From positions 15,800 to 79,799 of the forward strand of contig DXZU01000033.1 of NCBI GenBank assembly GCA_019419525.1: DNA of 64,000 bases, in the 5' to 3' direction. Positions 42,528 through 51,063 of the stretch are shown here, piece by piece (the stretch's first letter is position 1; every line of letters starts with the position of its first letter). A program made the position numbers and the translations under genes. Origin of the DNA: Collinsella sp. GTDB taxonomy: Bacteria > Actinomycetota > Coriobacteriia > Coriobacteriales > Coriobacteriaceae. The notes under the pieces are model-generated. The model was not told the origin of the DNA. It did no database searches and worked only from the letters and a program-made list of their open reading frames with translations.

Positions 42528-42600
42528 GGGGTAGCTAATTTGGGAGATGATTTTTTGGGACGGGGTAGCAAAAAGAGCCCCGTCCCAAATTTGCTACCCC
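42528..42600. terminator. nested terminator hairpins between two convergent genes
   Basis: An inner stem pairs 42554-42565 (TTTGGGACGGGG) with 42578-42589. An alternative outer stem pairs GGGGTAGCTAATTTGGGA (42528-42545) with 42583-42600 with one mismatch and shares the right arm. The yqeC stop (42594-42596) lies within it. The two folds are mutually exclusive. Confidence 0.75.
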
Positions 42601-43331
42601 TGGAGGCTGGTGGCGATGAGGGGGCGGTTGAGGGCTGCCTCGAAGCGATCTGCCATTGTTGGGTCGGCAAGCGTGTCGGCTTGGTTGAGCATGACGCGTG
42701 CGGTGCTGAGTCCCAGCGCCTGCATCTCGGCATTGAGCACCTGGGCGACGCGCTCGGGCGTGGCGATGTCGGTAGGCTCGCAGCCGCAGCGCTCGCAGAA
42801 GAGCTCGGGGCGGTGGACAACCTCGGCGACGGGCTTGCCCAGCCCCGAGGCGCCGACGACCCAGACAACGTTTGCCGTGGCGGCGGGAATTACCGGCTCC
42901 CAGGCGGCATGCGCCTTGAGCGGGAGTCGCTTGCTGCCATCTGTCTCGGCCAACACATAGTCAAAGCGCTGCGCCAGCTCGTTGGGCGGCTCGGCGGGGG
43001 CGGAGAGCTTGCCTGTCTCCGGGTCCAAAACACCCGCCTGGCAGATGCTTCCGCGGCTCATGCCAGCGCATACCTTGCAGGTGCAGCCGGGGGCATGCGC
43101 GGCACCCGGCTTCCAAGGCGCGGCATCCAGGCGACGGTTTGACCCGTCCCACGGCACGCCGGCGACGGGAAACATGTGCGTGGTGGTGCAGAGGAGCACG
43201 CGGCCGCCAGCGCGCATGAGCTCGAGACCCAGCGTCTTTAGCAAGGTCGACTTGCCACCGCTGCCGATAATTGCGGTAATGCCCGGCTCGATCTTGAGCG
43301 CGGAGGCAAGGTTTCCGCTCGTCGTTTCCAT
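42594..43331 (-). CDS. yqeC: selenium cofactor biosynthesis protein YqeC (putative)
   Basis: 245 residues. A P-loop-like IIGSGGKSTLLKTL is at residues 21-34, followed by LLCTTTHMFPV and FDYVLAETDGSKRLPLKAHAAWEPVIP, diagnostic of the YqeC family. A Cys-rich insertion (CTCKVCAGMSRGSIC) is visible near residue 83, plus CERCGC near 178. It is believed to be needed for Se-dependent molybdenum hydroxylases. It is divergent from yqeB with a 102-base shared promoter region. Confidence 0.88.
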   Translation of the reverse strand: METTSGNLASALKIEPGITAIIGSGGKSTLLKTLGLELMRAGGRVLLCTTTHMFPVAGVPWDGSNRRLDAAPWKPGAAHAPGCTCKVCAGMSRGSICQAGVLDPETGKLSAPAEPPNELAQRFDYVLAETDGSKRLPLKAHAAWEPVIPAATANVVWVVGASGLGKPVAEVVHRPELFCERCGCEPTDIATPERVAQVLNAEMQALGLSTARVMLNQADTLADPTMADRFEAALNRPLIATSLQG

Positions 43332-43344
43332 CGGTTCACCGCCG

Positions 43345-43370
43345 TATAATACTGTGATAATAAATAATCA
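43345..43370. promoter_or_regulatory. AT-rich divergent promoter between yqeC and yqeB
   Basis: TATAAT is at 43345-43350, and an AT-rich inverted repeat with TGAT (43355-43358) and ATCA (43367-43370) ends follows. No clear -35 box. The only AT-rich spot in a GC-rich area, hence a plausible shared control site. Confidence 0.45.
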
Positions 43371-43433
43371 TCAGAGTAGCGGCCGAACCGCTTTTGCTCT
43401 GCTCAAACCGTAGCACAGGGAGGTGCCCCGGGA

Positions 43434-44228
43434 ATGCTCGTTTATGTTCGCGGCGCCGGCGATATCGCCACGGGCGTCGCCGCTCGCTTGGTGCGCGCCG
43501 GCGTTTCGGTCGTTATGGCCGATATCGCGGTTCCCACGTGCATCCGCCGCACAATCTGTTTTTGCGAGGCCATTCGCCTGGGCGAGGTCGAGGTCGAAGG
43601 CATTCGCGCTCGCTTGGCACAGACGCCGGCTGAGGCGCTTGAGATTACCGAGGCTGGAGACGTCGCCGTTGTGGTGGACCCTCAGGCCAAGATGCTCGAT
43701 GAGCTTAAACCCGCTGCTGTGGTCGACGCGATTTTGGCTAAGCGCAACTTGGGCACCACGCGCGACATGGCGCCTGCCGTCATCGCCGTGGGGCCGGGCT
43801 TTACCGCGCCGGTTGACTGCGACGCCGTGGTCGAGACCATGCGTGGGCATTTCCTGGGCCGTGTCATTACCCAAGGTTCGCCCCAGCCCAACACGGGCGT
43901 GCCGGGCATTATCGCCGGCTATGGCAAGGAACGTGTTATCCACAGCCCCGCCGCCGGCGTGTTTCGGTCCGACCGCGCAATCGGCGACATCGTGAGCGCC
44001 GGAGACGTGATTGGCTACGCGGGCGATACGCCCATGTGCACGCAGATCGATGGCTGTCTGCGCGGGCTTTTGGCGAACGGCGTGCAGGTGACTGAGGGCT
44101 TTAAATGCGCCGATGTCGATCCACGCGGCGATGCCAGCTATATCAACTACATTTCGGACAAAGCGACGTCGGTCGGCGGCGGCGTGCTCGAGGCACTCGC
44201 TATGCTCACCGATGTCTTTAGAGGATAG
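43434..44228 (+). CDS. yqeB: selenium-dependent molybdenum hydroxylase maturation protein YqeB
   Basis: 264 residues. Starts MLVYVRGAGDIATGVAARLVRAGVSVVMADI, a Rossmann-like GxGDxxxG opening, then VPTCIRRTICFCEAI, VVVDPQAKMLDELKP and VIAVGPGFTAPVDCDAVVETMRGHFLG, all typical of the YqeB/EF2563 family linked to labile selenium enzymes. ATG after GGGAGG. XdhC-type gene begins nine bases later. Confidence 0.92.
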   Translation: MLVYVRGAGDIATGVAARLVRAGVSVVMADIAVPTCIRRTICFCEAIRLGEVEVEGIRARLAQTPAEALEITEAGDVAVVVDPQAKMLDELKPAAVVDAILAKRNLGTTRDMAPAVIAVGPGFTAPVDCDAVVETMRGHFLGRVITQGSPQPNTGVPGIIAGYGKERVIHSPAAGVFRSDRAIGDIVSAGDVIGYAGDTPMCTQIDGCLRGLLANGVQVTEGFKCADVDPRGDASYINYISDKATSVGGGVLEALAMLTDVFRG

Positions 44229-44237
44229 AAGGCGGCA

Positions 44238-45281
44238 ATGGAAAAGCTCGATGTTGTGAATGCGGCGCTTGCCGCCCTGCGTACTGGCGAGACGTGCGAG
44301 CTGGTGGTAGTGGCCGGTACGGCGGGGTCGTCCCCGCGCGGTGTGGGCGCATGGATGACTGTCTTTGCCGATGGCAGCCAAGCGGGCACTATCGGCGGCG
44401 GCAAGATTGAGCTCTTTGCGCTGGACGAGGCGCGCGAGCTGCTGGCCGGGGGTAAATCGCGTCTGGTCCGCTACACCATGGGCGGCGAGAACTCCGATAC
44501 CGGCATGATTTGCGGCGGAGCCATCTGCCTGTGCTACCTGCATCTGGATGCGACCCAGGCACCGTTGTTCCAGTCGGTTGCCGACGTCTTGGCCTATCGG
44601 CGCATCGGCGACTTCGCCATCGACTTTGAACCGTTTATCGCAAGTGCGCATGAAGGCGACGTTGCCGAATACCATGGCGAGGAGTCGCGCCGCACCATAA
44701 TGGGCTGCCCCGAGCTTTCGCTGGTGGAGGAGGGGAGTAAGGTCACCTACACCAACGCGGCCTCCGAGATTCCCGCGGCGCACATCGAGACGCTCTGCCC
44801 CGAGGGCCTGACCTATATCTTTGGCTGCGGCCACGTGGGTGCTGCGACGGCGCGGGTGCTCACGGCGGCGGGCTTTGCCGTCGTGGCTTGCGACGACCGC
44901 CCCGGCACGCTGACCCCCGAATGGGTGCCCGGTGTCTACGACCGTCGTCTGGTCGACTACAAGAACCTGAGCAAGCAGTGCCCCATCGGCCCGCGCGACC
45001 TAGTGGTCGTCGCCACGGCGGGTCACAAGTCCGATATCGACGTGGTGATTCAGGCCATGCGCGCCAAACCCGCCTATCTGGGCTGCTTGGGCTCGCGCCG
45101 CAAGACGGCCTTTGTGCGCGCCCGCCTGGAGCAGGAGGGCTTTACGCAGGACCAGATCGACGGGCTGCACCTGCCGATCGGCGTTGCCATCGAGGCCGAG
45201 GATCCCGAGGAGATTGCCATCTCCATCGCTGCCGAGATGATCCACCTGCGCCGCACCAAGCTCGTCCCCCGCAAGCGCTAG
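44238..45281 (+). CDS. XdhC/CoxI family molybdenum hydroxylase maturation factor
   Basis: 347 residues. The N-terminal XdhC part has GSSPRGVGAWMTVFADGSQAGTIGGGKIE and GMICGGAICLCY; the C-terminal Rossmann part has YIFGCGHVGAATARVLTAAGFAVVACDDRP and LGSRRKTAFVRARL. Family members bind molybdenum cofactor and sulfurate it (or, here, may hand over selenium) before insertion into the hydroxylase. It ends the Se/Mo block; a large palindrome follows and then rplE. Confidence 0.92.
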   Translation: MEKLDVVNAALAALRTGETCELVVVAGTAGSSPRGVGAWMTVFADGSQAGTIGGGKIELFALDEARELLAGGKSRLVRYTMGGENSDTGMICGGAICLCYLHLDATQAPLFQSVADVLAYRRIGDFAIDFEPFIASAHEGDVAEYHGEESRRTIMGCPELSLVEEGSKVTYTNAASEIPAAHIETLCPEGLTYIFGCGHVGAATARVLTAAGFAVVACDDRPGTLTPEWVPGVYDRRLVDYKNLSKQCPIGPRDLVVVATAGHKSDIDVVIQAMRAKPAYLGCLGSRRKTAFVRARLEQEGFTQDQIDGLHLPIGVAIEAEDPEEIAISIAAEMIHLRRTKLVPRKR

Positions 45282-45298
45282 TCGCATCCCCATCAATA

Positions 45299-45365
45299 AG
45301 TTGCGGTGAAATGCGGGCTGTTTAAGCCAGTTAAGCCGTCAAACAGTCCCTATTTCACCGCAACT
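45299..45365. repeat. 67-bp hairpin element between xdhC and rplE
   Basis: AGTTGCGGTGAAAT (45299-45312) is the exact reverse complement of 45352-45365, and GGGCTGTTT (45315-45323) pairs with AAACAGTCCC (45341-45350) with one bulge. No T-run follows. It resembles a small palindromic intergenic repeat more than a terminator. Confidence 0.6.
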
Positions 45366-45440
45366 GCCATTTTCCTCCGTCGCATGCGGATCGGTTTGTG
45401 CGGGGGAGTTGTGGAGTTGTGCAGGCAGACGAGGTTTTTC

Positions 45441-45469
45441 TGGAAATACGCTCCCGATGCGCGTATAGT
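45441..45469 (+). promoter_or_regulatory. promoter-like motif upstream of rplE
   Basis: The block TACGCTCCCG-(AT)-GCGCGTATAGT resembles the elements before rplC and rplB (ACGC-CCG...GTGTATAC). TATAGT at 45464-45469 is a fair -10. It gives the second half of the split ribosomal cluster its own promoter, with a leader of about 135 bases. Confidence 0.45.
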
Positions 45470-45606
45470 ACCGATTGTTTTGTCGGCTCCTGCTGCGTCG
45501 AGTCCAAACCGCGAAATGCCATGAGCGGCGCGGATGCAGCCAGGAGGCACGAGGACAACCCATCGTGGCCACGCCCCGTGCTTAAAACCCCAAGAAGGAG
45601 TGAACA

Positions 45607-46164
45607 ATGGCAGAAGAGAAGTATGTGCCGCGTCTGAAGACCAAGTACAACAACGAGGTCAAGCAGCAGCTTCAGGACAAGTTCCAGTACGAGAACGTCA
45701 TGATGATCCCCAAGTTTGAGAAGATCGTCGTGAACATGGGTGTCGGCGAGGCCGCTACCGATTCCAAGGCCATCGACGGTGCCGTGCGCGACCTGCGCGC
45801 CATCACCGGCCAGCAGCCGATGATCACCCGTGCCCGCAAGTCCATCGCTACCTTCCGCCTGCGCGCTGGTATGCCGATCGGCTGCAAGGTTACCCTGCGT
45901 GGCGACCGTATGTGGGAGTTCTTCGATCGTCTGACCTCCGTCGCGATCCCCCGTATCCGCGACTTCCGCGGCATCTCCGCCAAGAGCTTCGACGGCCGTG
46001 GTAACTTCTCCATGGGCGTTACCGAGCAGCTCATCTTCCCCGAGATCGACTTCGACTCCGTCGATCACCAGCGTGGTATGGACATCACTTTCGTGACCAC
46101 CGCCAACACCGATGAGGAGGCCAAGGCCCTTCTGGACGCCTTCGGTTTCCCGTTCAAGAAATAG
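45607..46164 (+). CDS. rplE: 50S ribosomal protein L5
   Basis: 185 residues: [37 protein letters not shown], then [34 protein letters not shown] and the C-terminal [27 protein letters not shown]. 5S rRNA-binding protein. ATG after AGAAGGAG. Normally it follows rplX directly; here 38 kb separate them. rpsN follows after 79 bases. Confidence 0.98.
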   Translation: MAEEKYVPRLKTKYNNEVKQQLQDKFQYENVMMIPKFEKIVVNMGVGEAATDSKAIDGAVRDLRAITGQQPMITRARKSIATFRLRAGMPIGCKVTLRGDRMWEFFDRLTSVAIPRIRDFRGISAKSFDGRGNFSMGVTEQLIFPEIDFDSVDHQRGMDITFVTTANTDEEAKALLDAFGFPFKK

Positions 46165-46243
46165 GTTCACCTGCCCTATAAGCGCCGTTCCCACAAGGGG
46201 GCGGCGCTTGGGGCGAACAATACTCTATGTGAGGAGGATATAA

Positions 46244-46429
46244 GTGGCTAAGACATCGATGATCGTCAAGTGCAATCGCAAGCAGAAGTTCTCTACTCGT
46301 GAGTACACGCGCTGCCAGCGCTGCGGCCGTCCGCACTCTGTGTACCGCAAGTTCGGCCTGTGCCGTGTCTGCTTCCGCGAGCTTGCACTCAAGGGCGAGC
46401 TTCCCGGCGTTAAGAAGGCCAGCTGGTAA
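46244..46429 (+). CDS. rpsN: 30S ribosomal protein S14, zinc-binding type
   Basis: 61 residues, the short S14 with [20 protein letters not shown], i.e. two CxxC pairs that bind zinc. GTG start after GAGGAGG. Short zinc-type S14 is usual in Gram-positive bacteria. Confidence 0.97.
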   Translation: MAKTSMIVKCNRKQKFSTREYTRCQRCGRPHSVYRKFGLCRVCFRELALKGELPGVKKASW

Positions 46430-46548
46430 GTCACTACCAGCGTTTCAAGCATCAGTTTGGAACAGGGAAAACGCGCTAAAAAGGCTTTGCCGTTAAGGGC
46501 GGCGAAGAACCAAGAGCACGTGTTCATCAAGAACGAAGGAGAATCTGT

Positions 46549-46947
46549 ATGAACCTTACAGACCCGATCGCAGATATGCTTACGCGCATTCGTAACGCTA
46601 ACTCTGTGAACAAGGCCACGGTCTCCATGCCGAGCAGCAAGAAGCTCGTCGAGATCGCTCGTGTTCTGCACGAGGAGGGCTACATCGAGGGCTACGATGT
46701 CGAGGACACCGTTCCCCAGAAGACTCTGCACATCACGCTTAAGTATGGTCCCAAGAAGGCTAAGGTCATCAACGGCATCCGCCGCATTTCCAAGCCGGGC
46801 CTGCGTAAGTACACCGGCGTTGCCGACATGCCCCGCGTCCGCGGTGGCCTTGGTACCGCCATTATTTCCACCAGCCATGGCGTCATGACCGACCGCGATG
46901 CTCGCAAGCACAACGTCGGCGGCGAGATCATCGCTTACGTCTGGTAA
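46549..46947 (+). CDS. rpsH: 30S ribosomal protein S8
   Basis: 132 residues from [18 protein letters not shown] to [10 protein letters not shown], with the C-terminal [25 protein letters not shown] core that contacts 16S helix 21. ATG after GAAGGAGA. In E. coli S8 represses this operon; the 119-base upstream gap is a possible leader. Confidence 0.98.
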   Translation: MNLTDPIADMLTRIRNANSVNKATVSMPSSKKLVEIARVLHEEGYIEGYDVEDTVPQKTLHITLKYGPKKAKVINGIRRISKPGLRKYTGVADMPRVRGGLGTAIISTSHGVMTDRDARKHNVGGEIIAYVW

Positions 46948-46980
46948 TTCGCTCGGTAGGTAGAAGGAAAGGAGATCACC

Positions 46981-47517
46981 GTGTCTCGTATCGGTAATAA
47001 GCCTGTCCAGATTCCCGCCGGAGTCGAAGTGGCAGTCAACGGCAACAACGTTGTCGTCAAGGGCCCCAAGGGCCAGCTCGAGCTCGATGTCTTTGAGAAG
47101 CTCGCTATCAACGTCGAGGACAACGTCCTCACCGTTTCCCGTCCCGACGACGAGCGTGAGACCCGTGCCCGCCACGGCCTCACCCGCGCCCTCATCCACA
47201 ACATGGTGGTTGGCGTTTCCGAGGGCTTCGAGAAGAAGCTCGAGCTCGCCGGCGTCGGTTACCGCGTGCAGCAGAAGGGCAAGAACCTCGAGTTCTCCCT
47301 GGGCTTCTCGCACCCCGTGATCGTCGAGGCTCCCGAGGGCATCACCTTCGAGGTTCCCGACAACACCCACGTGAACGTCAAGGGTATCAACAAGCAGCAG
47401 GTCGGTCAGATCGCCGCTGAGATCCGCGGCCATCGTCCTCCCGAGCCTTACAAGGGCAAGGGTATCCACTACGTTGGCGAGCACATCCGCCGCAAGCTGG
47501 GTAAGGCCGCCAAGTAG
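46981..47517 (+). CDS. rplF: 50S ribosomal protein L6
   Basis: 178 residues: [34 protein letters not shown] and the C-terminal [30 protein letters not shown], which forms the factor-binding surface near the sarcin-ricin loop. GTG start after AAAGGAG. A small hairpin, CCAGCACC/GGTGCTGG (47543-47564), precedes rplR. Confidence 0.98.
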   Translation: MSRIGNKPVQIPAGVEVAVNGNNVVVKGPKGQLELDVFEKLAINVEDNVLTVSRPDDERETRARHGLTRALIHNMVVGVSEGFEKKLELAGVGYRVQQKGKNLEFSLGFSHPVIVEAPEGITFEVPDNTHVNVKGINKQQVGQIAAEIRGHRPPEPYKGKGIHYVGEHIRRKLGKAAK

Positions 47518-47592
47518 TCGTAACCGACTCACTCGCATAAGACCAGCACCCCGTCAGGTGCTGGCAAGATCAACCTTTTTAGGAGTTTACGT

Positions 47593-47961
47593 ATGAACAA
47601 GCATAAGGCGAAGCTGGAAGGCCTCAAGCGTCGTCAGCGTCGTGTTCGCGGCAAGGTCTCGGGTACCTCCGAGCGTCCGCGTCTTCGCGTGACCCGTACT
47701 AACGCCAACATCTATGCCCAGATCATCGACGACAGCAAGGGCTCCAGCCTGACGCTCGTCTCTGCCTCGACCCTCGAGGCCGAGTTCAAGGGCACCCACA
47801 CCTCGAACAAGGAGGCTGCGGAGAAGGTCGGTCAGCTCGTTGGCAAGCGTGCCATCGAGGCCGGCATCACCAAGGTCGCCTTCGATCGCGGTGGCCGTAT
47901 CTACCATGGCCGCGTCAAGGCCCTCGCCGACGGTGCTCGTGCCGCCGGTCTCGAGTTCTAG
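47593..47961 (+). CDS. rplR: 50S ribosomal protein L18
   Basis: 122 residues ending [19 protein letters not shown]; the basic N-terminus and [17 protein letters not shown] core bind 5S rRNA. ATG after TTAGGAG. Followed by rpsE after 14 bases. Confidence 0.97.
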   Translation: MNKHKAKLEGLKRRQRRVRGKVSGTSERPRLRVTRTNANIYAQIIDDSKGSSLTLVSASTLEAEFKGTHTSNKEAAEKVGQLVGKRAIEAGITKVAFDRGGRIYHGRVKALADGARAAGLEF

Positions 47962-47975
47962 GAGGTATGTAGCAC

Positions 47976-48500
47976 ATGGCTCGTAATCAGAAGCAGCAGC
48001 GCGAGGCCTCCGAGTTCGAGGAGCGCGTCGTTTACATCAACCGCGTGTCGAAGACCGTCAAGGGTGGTCGTCGCATGAGCCTCGTCGCTCTCGTCGTCGT
48101 TGGCGACGGCAAGGGCAACGTCGGCGTTGGCATGGGTAAGTCCGCTGAGGTGCCCCTGGCCATCTCCAAGGCGTCTCTCGATGCCAAGAAGAACATGTTC
48201 CACGTGCCGGTGACCGAGCAGGGCACCATCCCGCACGAGGTTCTCGGCCACTTTGGTGCCGGCCGCATCATCATCAAGCCCGCTGTCGAGGGTACCGGCG
48301 TTATCGCCGGCGGCGCTGTGCGTCCCCTCTTCGAGCTTGCTGGCATCAAGAACGTCCTGTCCAAGTCCCTCGGTACCGACAACGGCCTCAACATCATCAA
48401 GGCTGCCGTCGAGGGCCTCAAGGAGCTCTCCAGCCCTGAGGACGTCGCGGCTCGCCGTGGCCTGACGGTCTCCGAGATGTTCGTCGGTAAGGAGAACTAA
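47976..48500 (+). CDS. rpsE: 30S ribosomal protein S5
   Basis: 174 residues: double-stranded-RNA-binding N-terminal domain ([42 protein letters not shown]) and the S5 C-terminal fold ([43 protein letters not shown]). Involved in decoding accuracy and mRNA helicase activity. ATG after GGAGG. Confidence 0.98.
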   Translation: MARNQKQQREASEFEERVVYINRVSKTVKGGRRMSLVALVVVGDGKGNVGVGMGKSAEVPLAISKASLDAKKNMFHVPVTEQGTIPHEVLGHFGAGRIIIKPAVEGTGVIAGGAVRPLFELAGIKNVLSKSLGTDNGLNIIKAAVEGLKELSSPEDVAARRGLTVSEMFVGKEN

Positions 48501-48502
48501 GC

Positions 48503-48685
48503 ATGGCTGACACCATCAAGATCAAGCAGGTCCGCAGCACCAACGGTTGCAAGCAGGACCAGGTCCGTACTGTCCGTGCCCTCGGTCTCCACAGGATCCG
48601 CGAGGTTCGCGAGATTGCTGACAACGAGTCCGTCCGCGGCATGATCTTCAAGGTCAAGCACCTTGTCGAGATTGTAGAGGAGTAG
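48503..48685 (+). CDS. rpmD: 50S ribosomal protein L30
   Basis: 60 residues: IKIKQVRSTNGCKQDQVRTVRALGLHRIREVREI, the standard L30 fold. Two bases after rpsE and three before rplO; translational coupling likely. Confidence 0.96.
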   Translation: MADTIKIKQVRSTNGCKQDQVRTVRALGLHRIREVREIADNESVRGMIFKVKHLVEIVEE

Positions 48686-48688
48686 CAA

Positions 48689-49138
48689 ATGCAGCTTCAC
48701 GATCTTACTCCCGCGCCCGGTTCCACCAAGAACCGTAAGCGCGTCGGCCGTGGCAATTCTTCGGGTCACGGCACCACTTCTGGCCGCGGCCAGAAGGGCC
48801 AGGGTTCCCGCTCTGGCGGCACCAAGGGTGCCGGCTTCGAGGGTGGCCAGACTCCGCTGGCTATGCGCCTGCCCAAGCTTCCGGGCTTCCGCAACCCCCG
48901 TCGTATCGAGTACACCGCTGTTAACGTTGAGCGTCTCGAGCGTAAGTTCGAGGATGGCGCTGTGATCGACGGTGCCGCTCTTAAGGCCGCTCGCATCACC
49001 AAGAGCGAGTTCGAGCCCGTCAAGGTGCTCGGCAATGGTGAGCTCACCAAGAAGTTCACGGTCAAGGTCGACAAGGTCAGCGCTTCTGCGCAGGCCAAGA
49101 TCGAGGCCGCCGGCGGAAAGGTCGAGCTGCCGTGCTAA
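48689..49138 (+). CDS. rplO: 50S ribosomal protein L15
   Basis: 149 residues. The Gly/Arg/Ser-rich N-terminal arm ([41 protein letters not shown]) threads into 23S rRNA; the C-terminal globular part ends [14 protein letters not shown]. Its stop overlaps the secY start. Confidence 0.97.
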   Translation: MQLHDLTPAPGSTKNRKRVGRGNSSGHGTTSGRGQKGQGSRSGGTKGAGFEGGQTPLAMRLPKLPGFRNPRRIEYTAVNVERLERKFEDGAVIDGAALKAARITKSEFEPVKVLGNGELTKKFTVKVDKVSASAQAKIEAAGGKVELPC

Positions 49139-50418
49139 ATGGTCTTAAGAATGCTTTCCGCATCAAAGAATTGCGCGAAAAGATTCTTTTTACCATAGCT
49201 ATGCTCGTCGTGTACCGCATTGGTGCGCACGTTCCTGTGCCCGGCATTCCCTTCCAGGGGATGCTGGGCCTTTTCTCGACCGATAACAATTCGGTCGCCG
49301 CAGGTGCTATGGCCCTCCTGAATCTTTTCTCTGGCGGCGCGTTGAGCTATGTGTCGGTGTTTTCGCTGGGCATCATGCCTTACATCACCAGCTCGATCAT
49401 CCTCCAGATGCTCCAGGCCGTCGTGCCTTCCCTGCATGAGCTTGCCCGCGAGGGCGAGGTCGGTCAGACCAAGATTACGCAGTATTCGCGTTACCTCACC
49501 TTGGCTCTGGCAATCCTTAACTCCGTGGGTTACCTCTTCCTCTTTAAGAGCTTCGGCATCAGCTTTAATGGCGCCGGCGCTCCCGAGATCATCTTCGACC
49601 TCATGGTCGTCGGCACGCTCACTGCGGGCGCCATGCTGATCATGTGGATTGGTGAGCTCATCACCCAGCGCGGTATCGGCAATGGCATGTCGCTGATCAT
49701 CTTTGCGAACATCATGGCCGGTCTGCCGCAGGCTATCTTCTCCAGCACCGAGGGCAATGCCGGTGGCATCATCACCATGGTGATCATCTGCGCCATCATC
49801 CTGCTGGTTATCCCGCTGATCGTTTTCCTTGAGCGCGGCCAGCGCCGCATTCCGGTCTCCTACGCCAAGCGCGTCGTGGGCCGTCGCATGATGGGTGGAC
49901 AGACCACCTACCTGCCCATCAAGGTCAACACCGCGGGCGTCGTGCCGATCATCTTCGCTTCGGCGCTGCTGTACTTCCCGGCTCAGATTGCCGTGTTCTT
50001 CCCCGGCATCGGCTGGATTCAGGCAGTTGCCTCTGCGCTTTCGACCGGTTGGCTCAACTGGGTGCTTAATGTTGTCCTCATCGTGTTCTTCGCGTACTTC
50101 TACACCTCCATGGTGTTCAACCCCGATGACACGGCCGATAACCTTAAGAAGCAGGGCGGCTTTATTCCGGGCGTGCGTCCGGGTAGGGCTACCGCGGCCT
50201 ACATCAAGAACGCGCTCAACAAGATTACGCTTCCCAGCGCTGTCTTTTTGGCGCTCATCGCCATCGTGCCTTCGATCATCTTCTCCTTCACGGGTAACCA
50301 TCTGATCCAGGCATTTGGCGGCACGTCCATCCTCATCATGGTCGGCGTCGTGCTCGACACGGTCGATAAGCTCGAAGGCCAGATCAAGATGTATGATTAC
50401 GATGGATTCTTTAAATAG
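49132..50418 (+). CDS. secY: protein translocase subunit SecY
   Basis: 428 residues with ten predicted membrane segments. Recognisable parts are the plug region [14 protein letters not shown], the ribosome-binding loop with [15 protein letters not shown] and [25 protein letters not shown], and the C-terminal [14 protein letters not shown] start overlaps the rplO stop by seven bases, with GGAAAGG 11 bases before; the ATG at 49139 is out of frame. Core channel for protein export. Confidence 0.97.
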   Translation: MLNGLKNAFRIKELREKILFTIAMLVVYRIGAHVPVPGIPFQGMLGLFSTDNNSVAAGAMALLNLFSGGALSYVSVFSLGIMPYITSSIILQMLQAVVPSLHELAREGEVGQTKITQYSRYLTLALAILNSVGYLFLFKSFGISFNGAGAPEIIFDLMVVGTLTAGAMLIMWIGELITQRGIGNGMSLIIFANIMAGLPQAIFSSTEGNAGGIITMVIICAIILLVIPLIVFLERGQRRIPVSYAKRVVGRRMMGGQTTYLPIKVNTAGVVPIIFASALLYFPAQIAVFFPGIGWIQAVASALSTGWLNWVLNVVLIVFFAYFYTSMVFNPDDTADNLKKQGGFIPGVRPGRATAAYIKNALNKITLPSAVFLALIAIVPSIIFSFTGNHLIQAFGGTSILIMVGVVLDTVDKLEGQIKMYDYDGFFK

Positions 50419-50436
50419 GCTAGAGGAGGATTGCTC

Positions 50437-51063
50437 ATGAACCTCGTATTGCTCGGAGCTCCGGGTGCCGGTAAGGGCACCGTCGCACAGGAGCTCGTCG
50501 CCGAGTTTGGCGTCGCTCACATTTCCACGGGCGACCTGCTGCGTGCTGCCGTCAAGGGTGGCACCGAGCTTGGTATTCAGGCTAAGAAGTACATGGACGC
50601 TGGCGAGCTCGTTCCCGACCAGCTCGTGATCGACCTTGTCAAGGAGCGCCTTGCCGCCGATGACGCCCAGCAGGGCTTCATCCTCGATGGCTTCCCGCGC
50701 AACACCGCCCAGGCTGTGACGCTCGATTCCGAGCTCTCCGCCATGGGTCGCGAGATCGACTGCGCCCTTCTGGTCGACGTGGCCCCCGAGGTCATCATCG
50801 ATCGTCTGTCTTCGCGTCGCACCTGCCGCGCCTGCGGTTACACCGGCACCGCTGCCGATGCTATCTGCCCCAAGTGTGCCGGCGAGATGTATCAGCGCGA
50901 CGACGACAAGCCCGAGACCATCAAGAACCGTCTCGACGTCTACGAGAAGTCCACGAGCCCGCTCGTCGACTACTATCGTGGCCAGGGTCTGCTCAAGTCG
51001 GTCAACGGTGACCAGGCTCGCGAGACCGTGTACGGGGATGTCAAAGAGGCTCTCGGTCTATGA
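50437..51063 (+). CDS. adk: adenylate kinase
   Basis: 208 residues from the ATG at 50437 after GAGGAGG (a TTG two codons upstream is too close). P-loop GAPGAGKGT (about residues 7-15), AMP-binding ISTGDLLRAA, LILDGFPRN-type segment (FILDGFPRNTAQA), and a LID domain with a CRAC...CPKC zinc site. Regenerates ADP from AMP and ATP. It overlaps map by four bases (ATGA). Confidence 0.98.
   Translation: MNLVLLGAPGAGKGTVAQELVAEFGVAHISTGDLLRAAVKGGTELGIQAKKYMDAGELVPDQLVIDLVKERLAADDAQQGFILDGFPRNTAQAVTLDSELSAMGREIDCALLVDVAPEVIIDRLSSRRTCRACGYTGTAADAICPKCAGEMYQRDDDKPETIKNRLDVYEKSTSPLVDYYRGQGLLKSVNGDQARETVYGDVKEALGL

Noticed and set aside
39101..42868. 1255-codon minus-strand frame opposite ygeW, the MocA-like gene and the hydantoinase
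   Set aside because: It has no ribosome site or domain and runs antisense through three clear genes.
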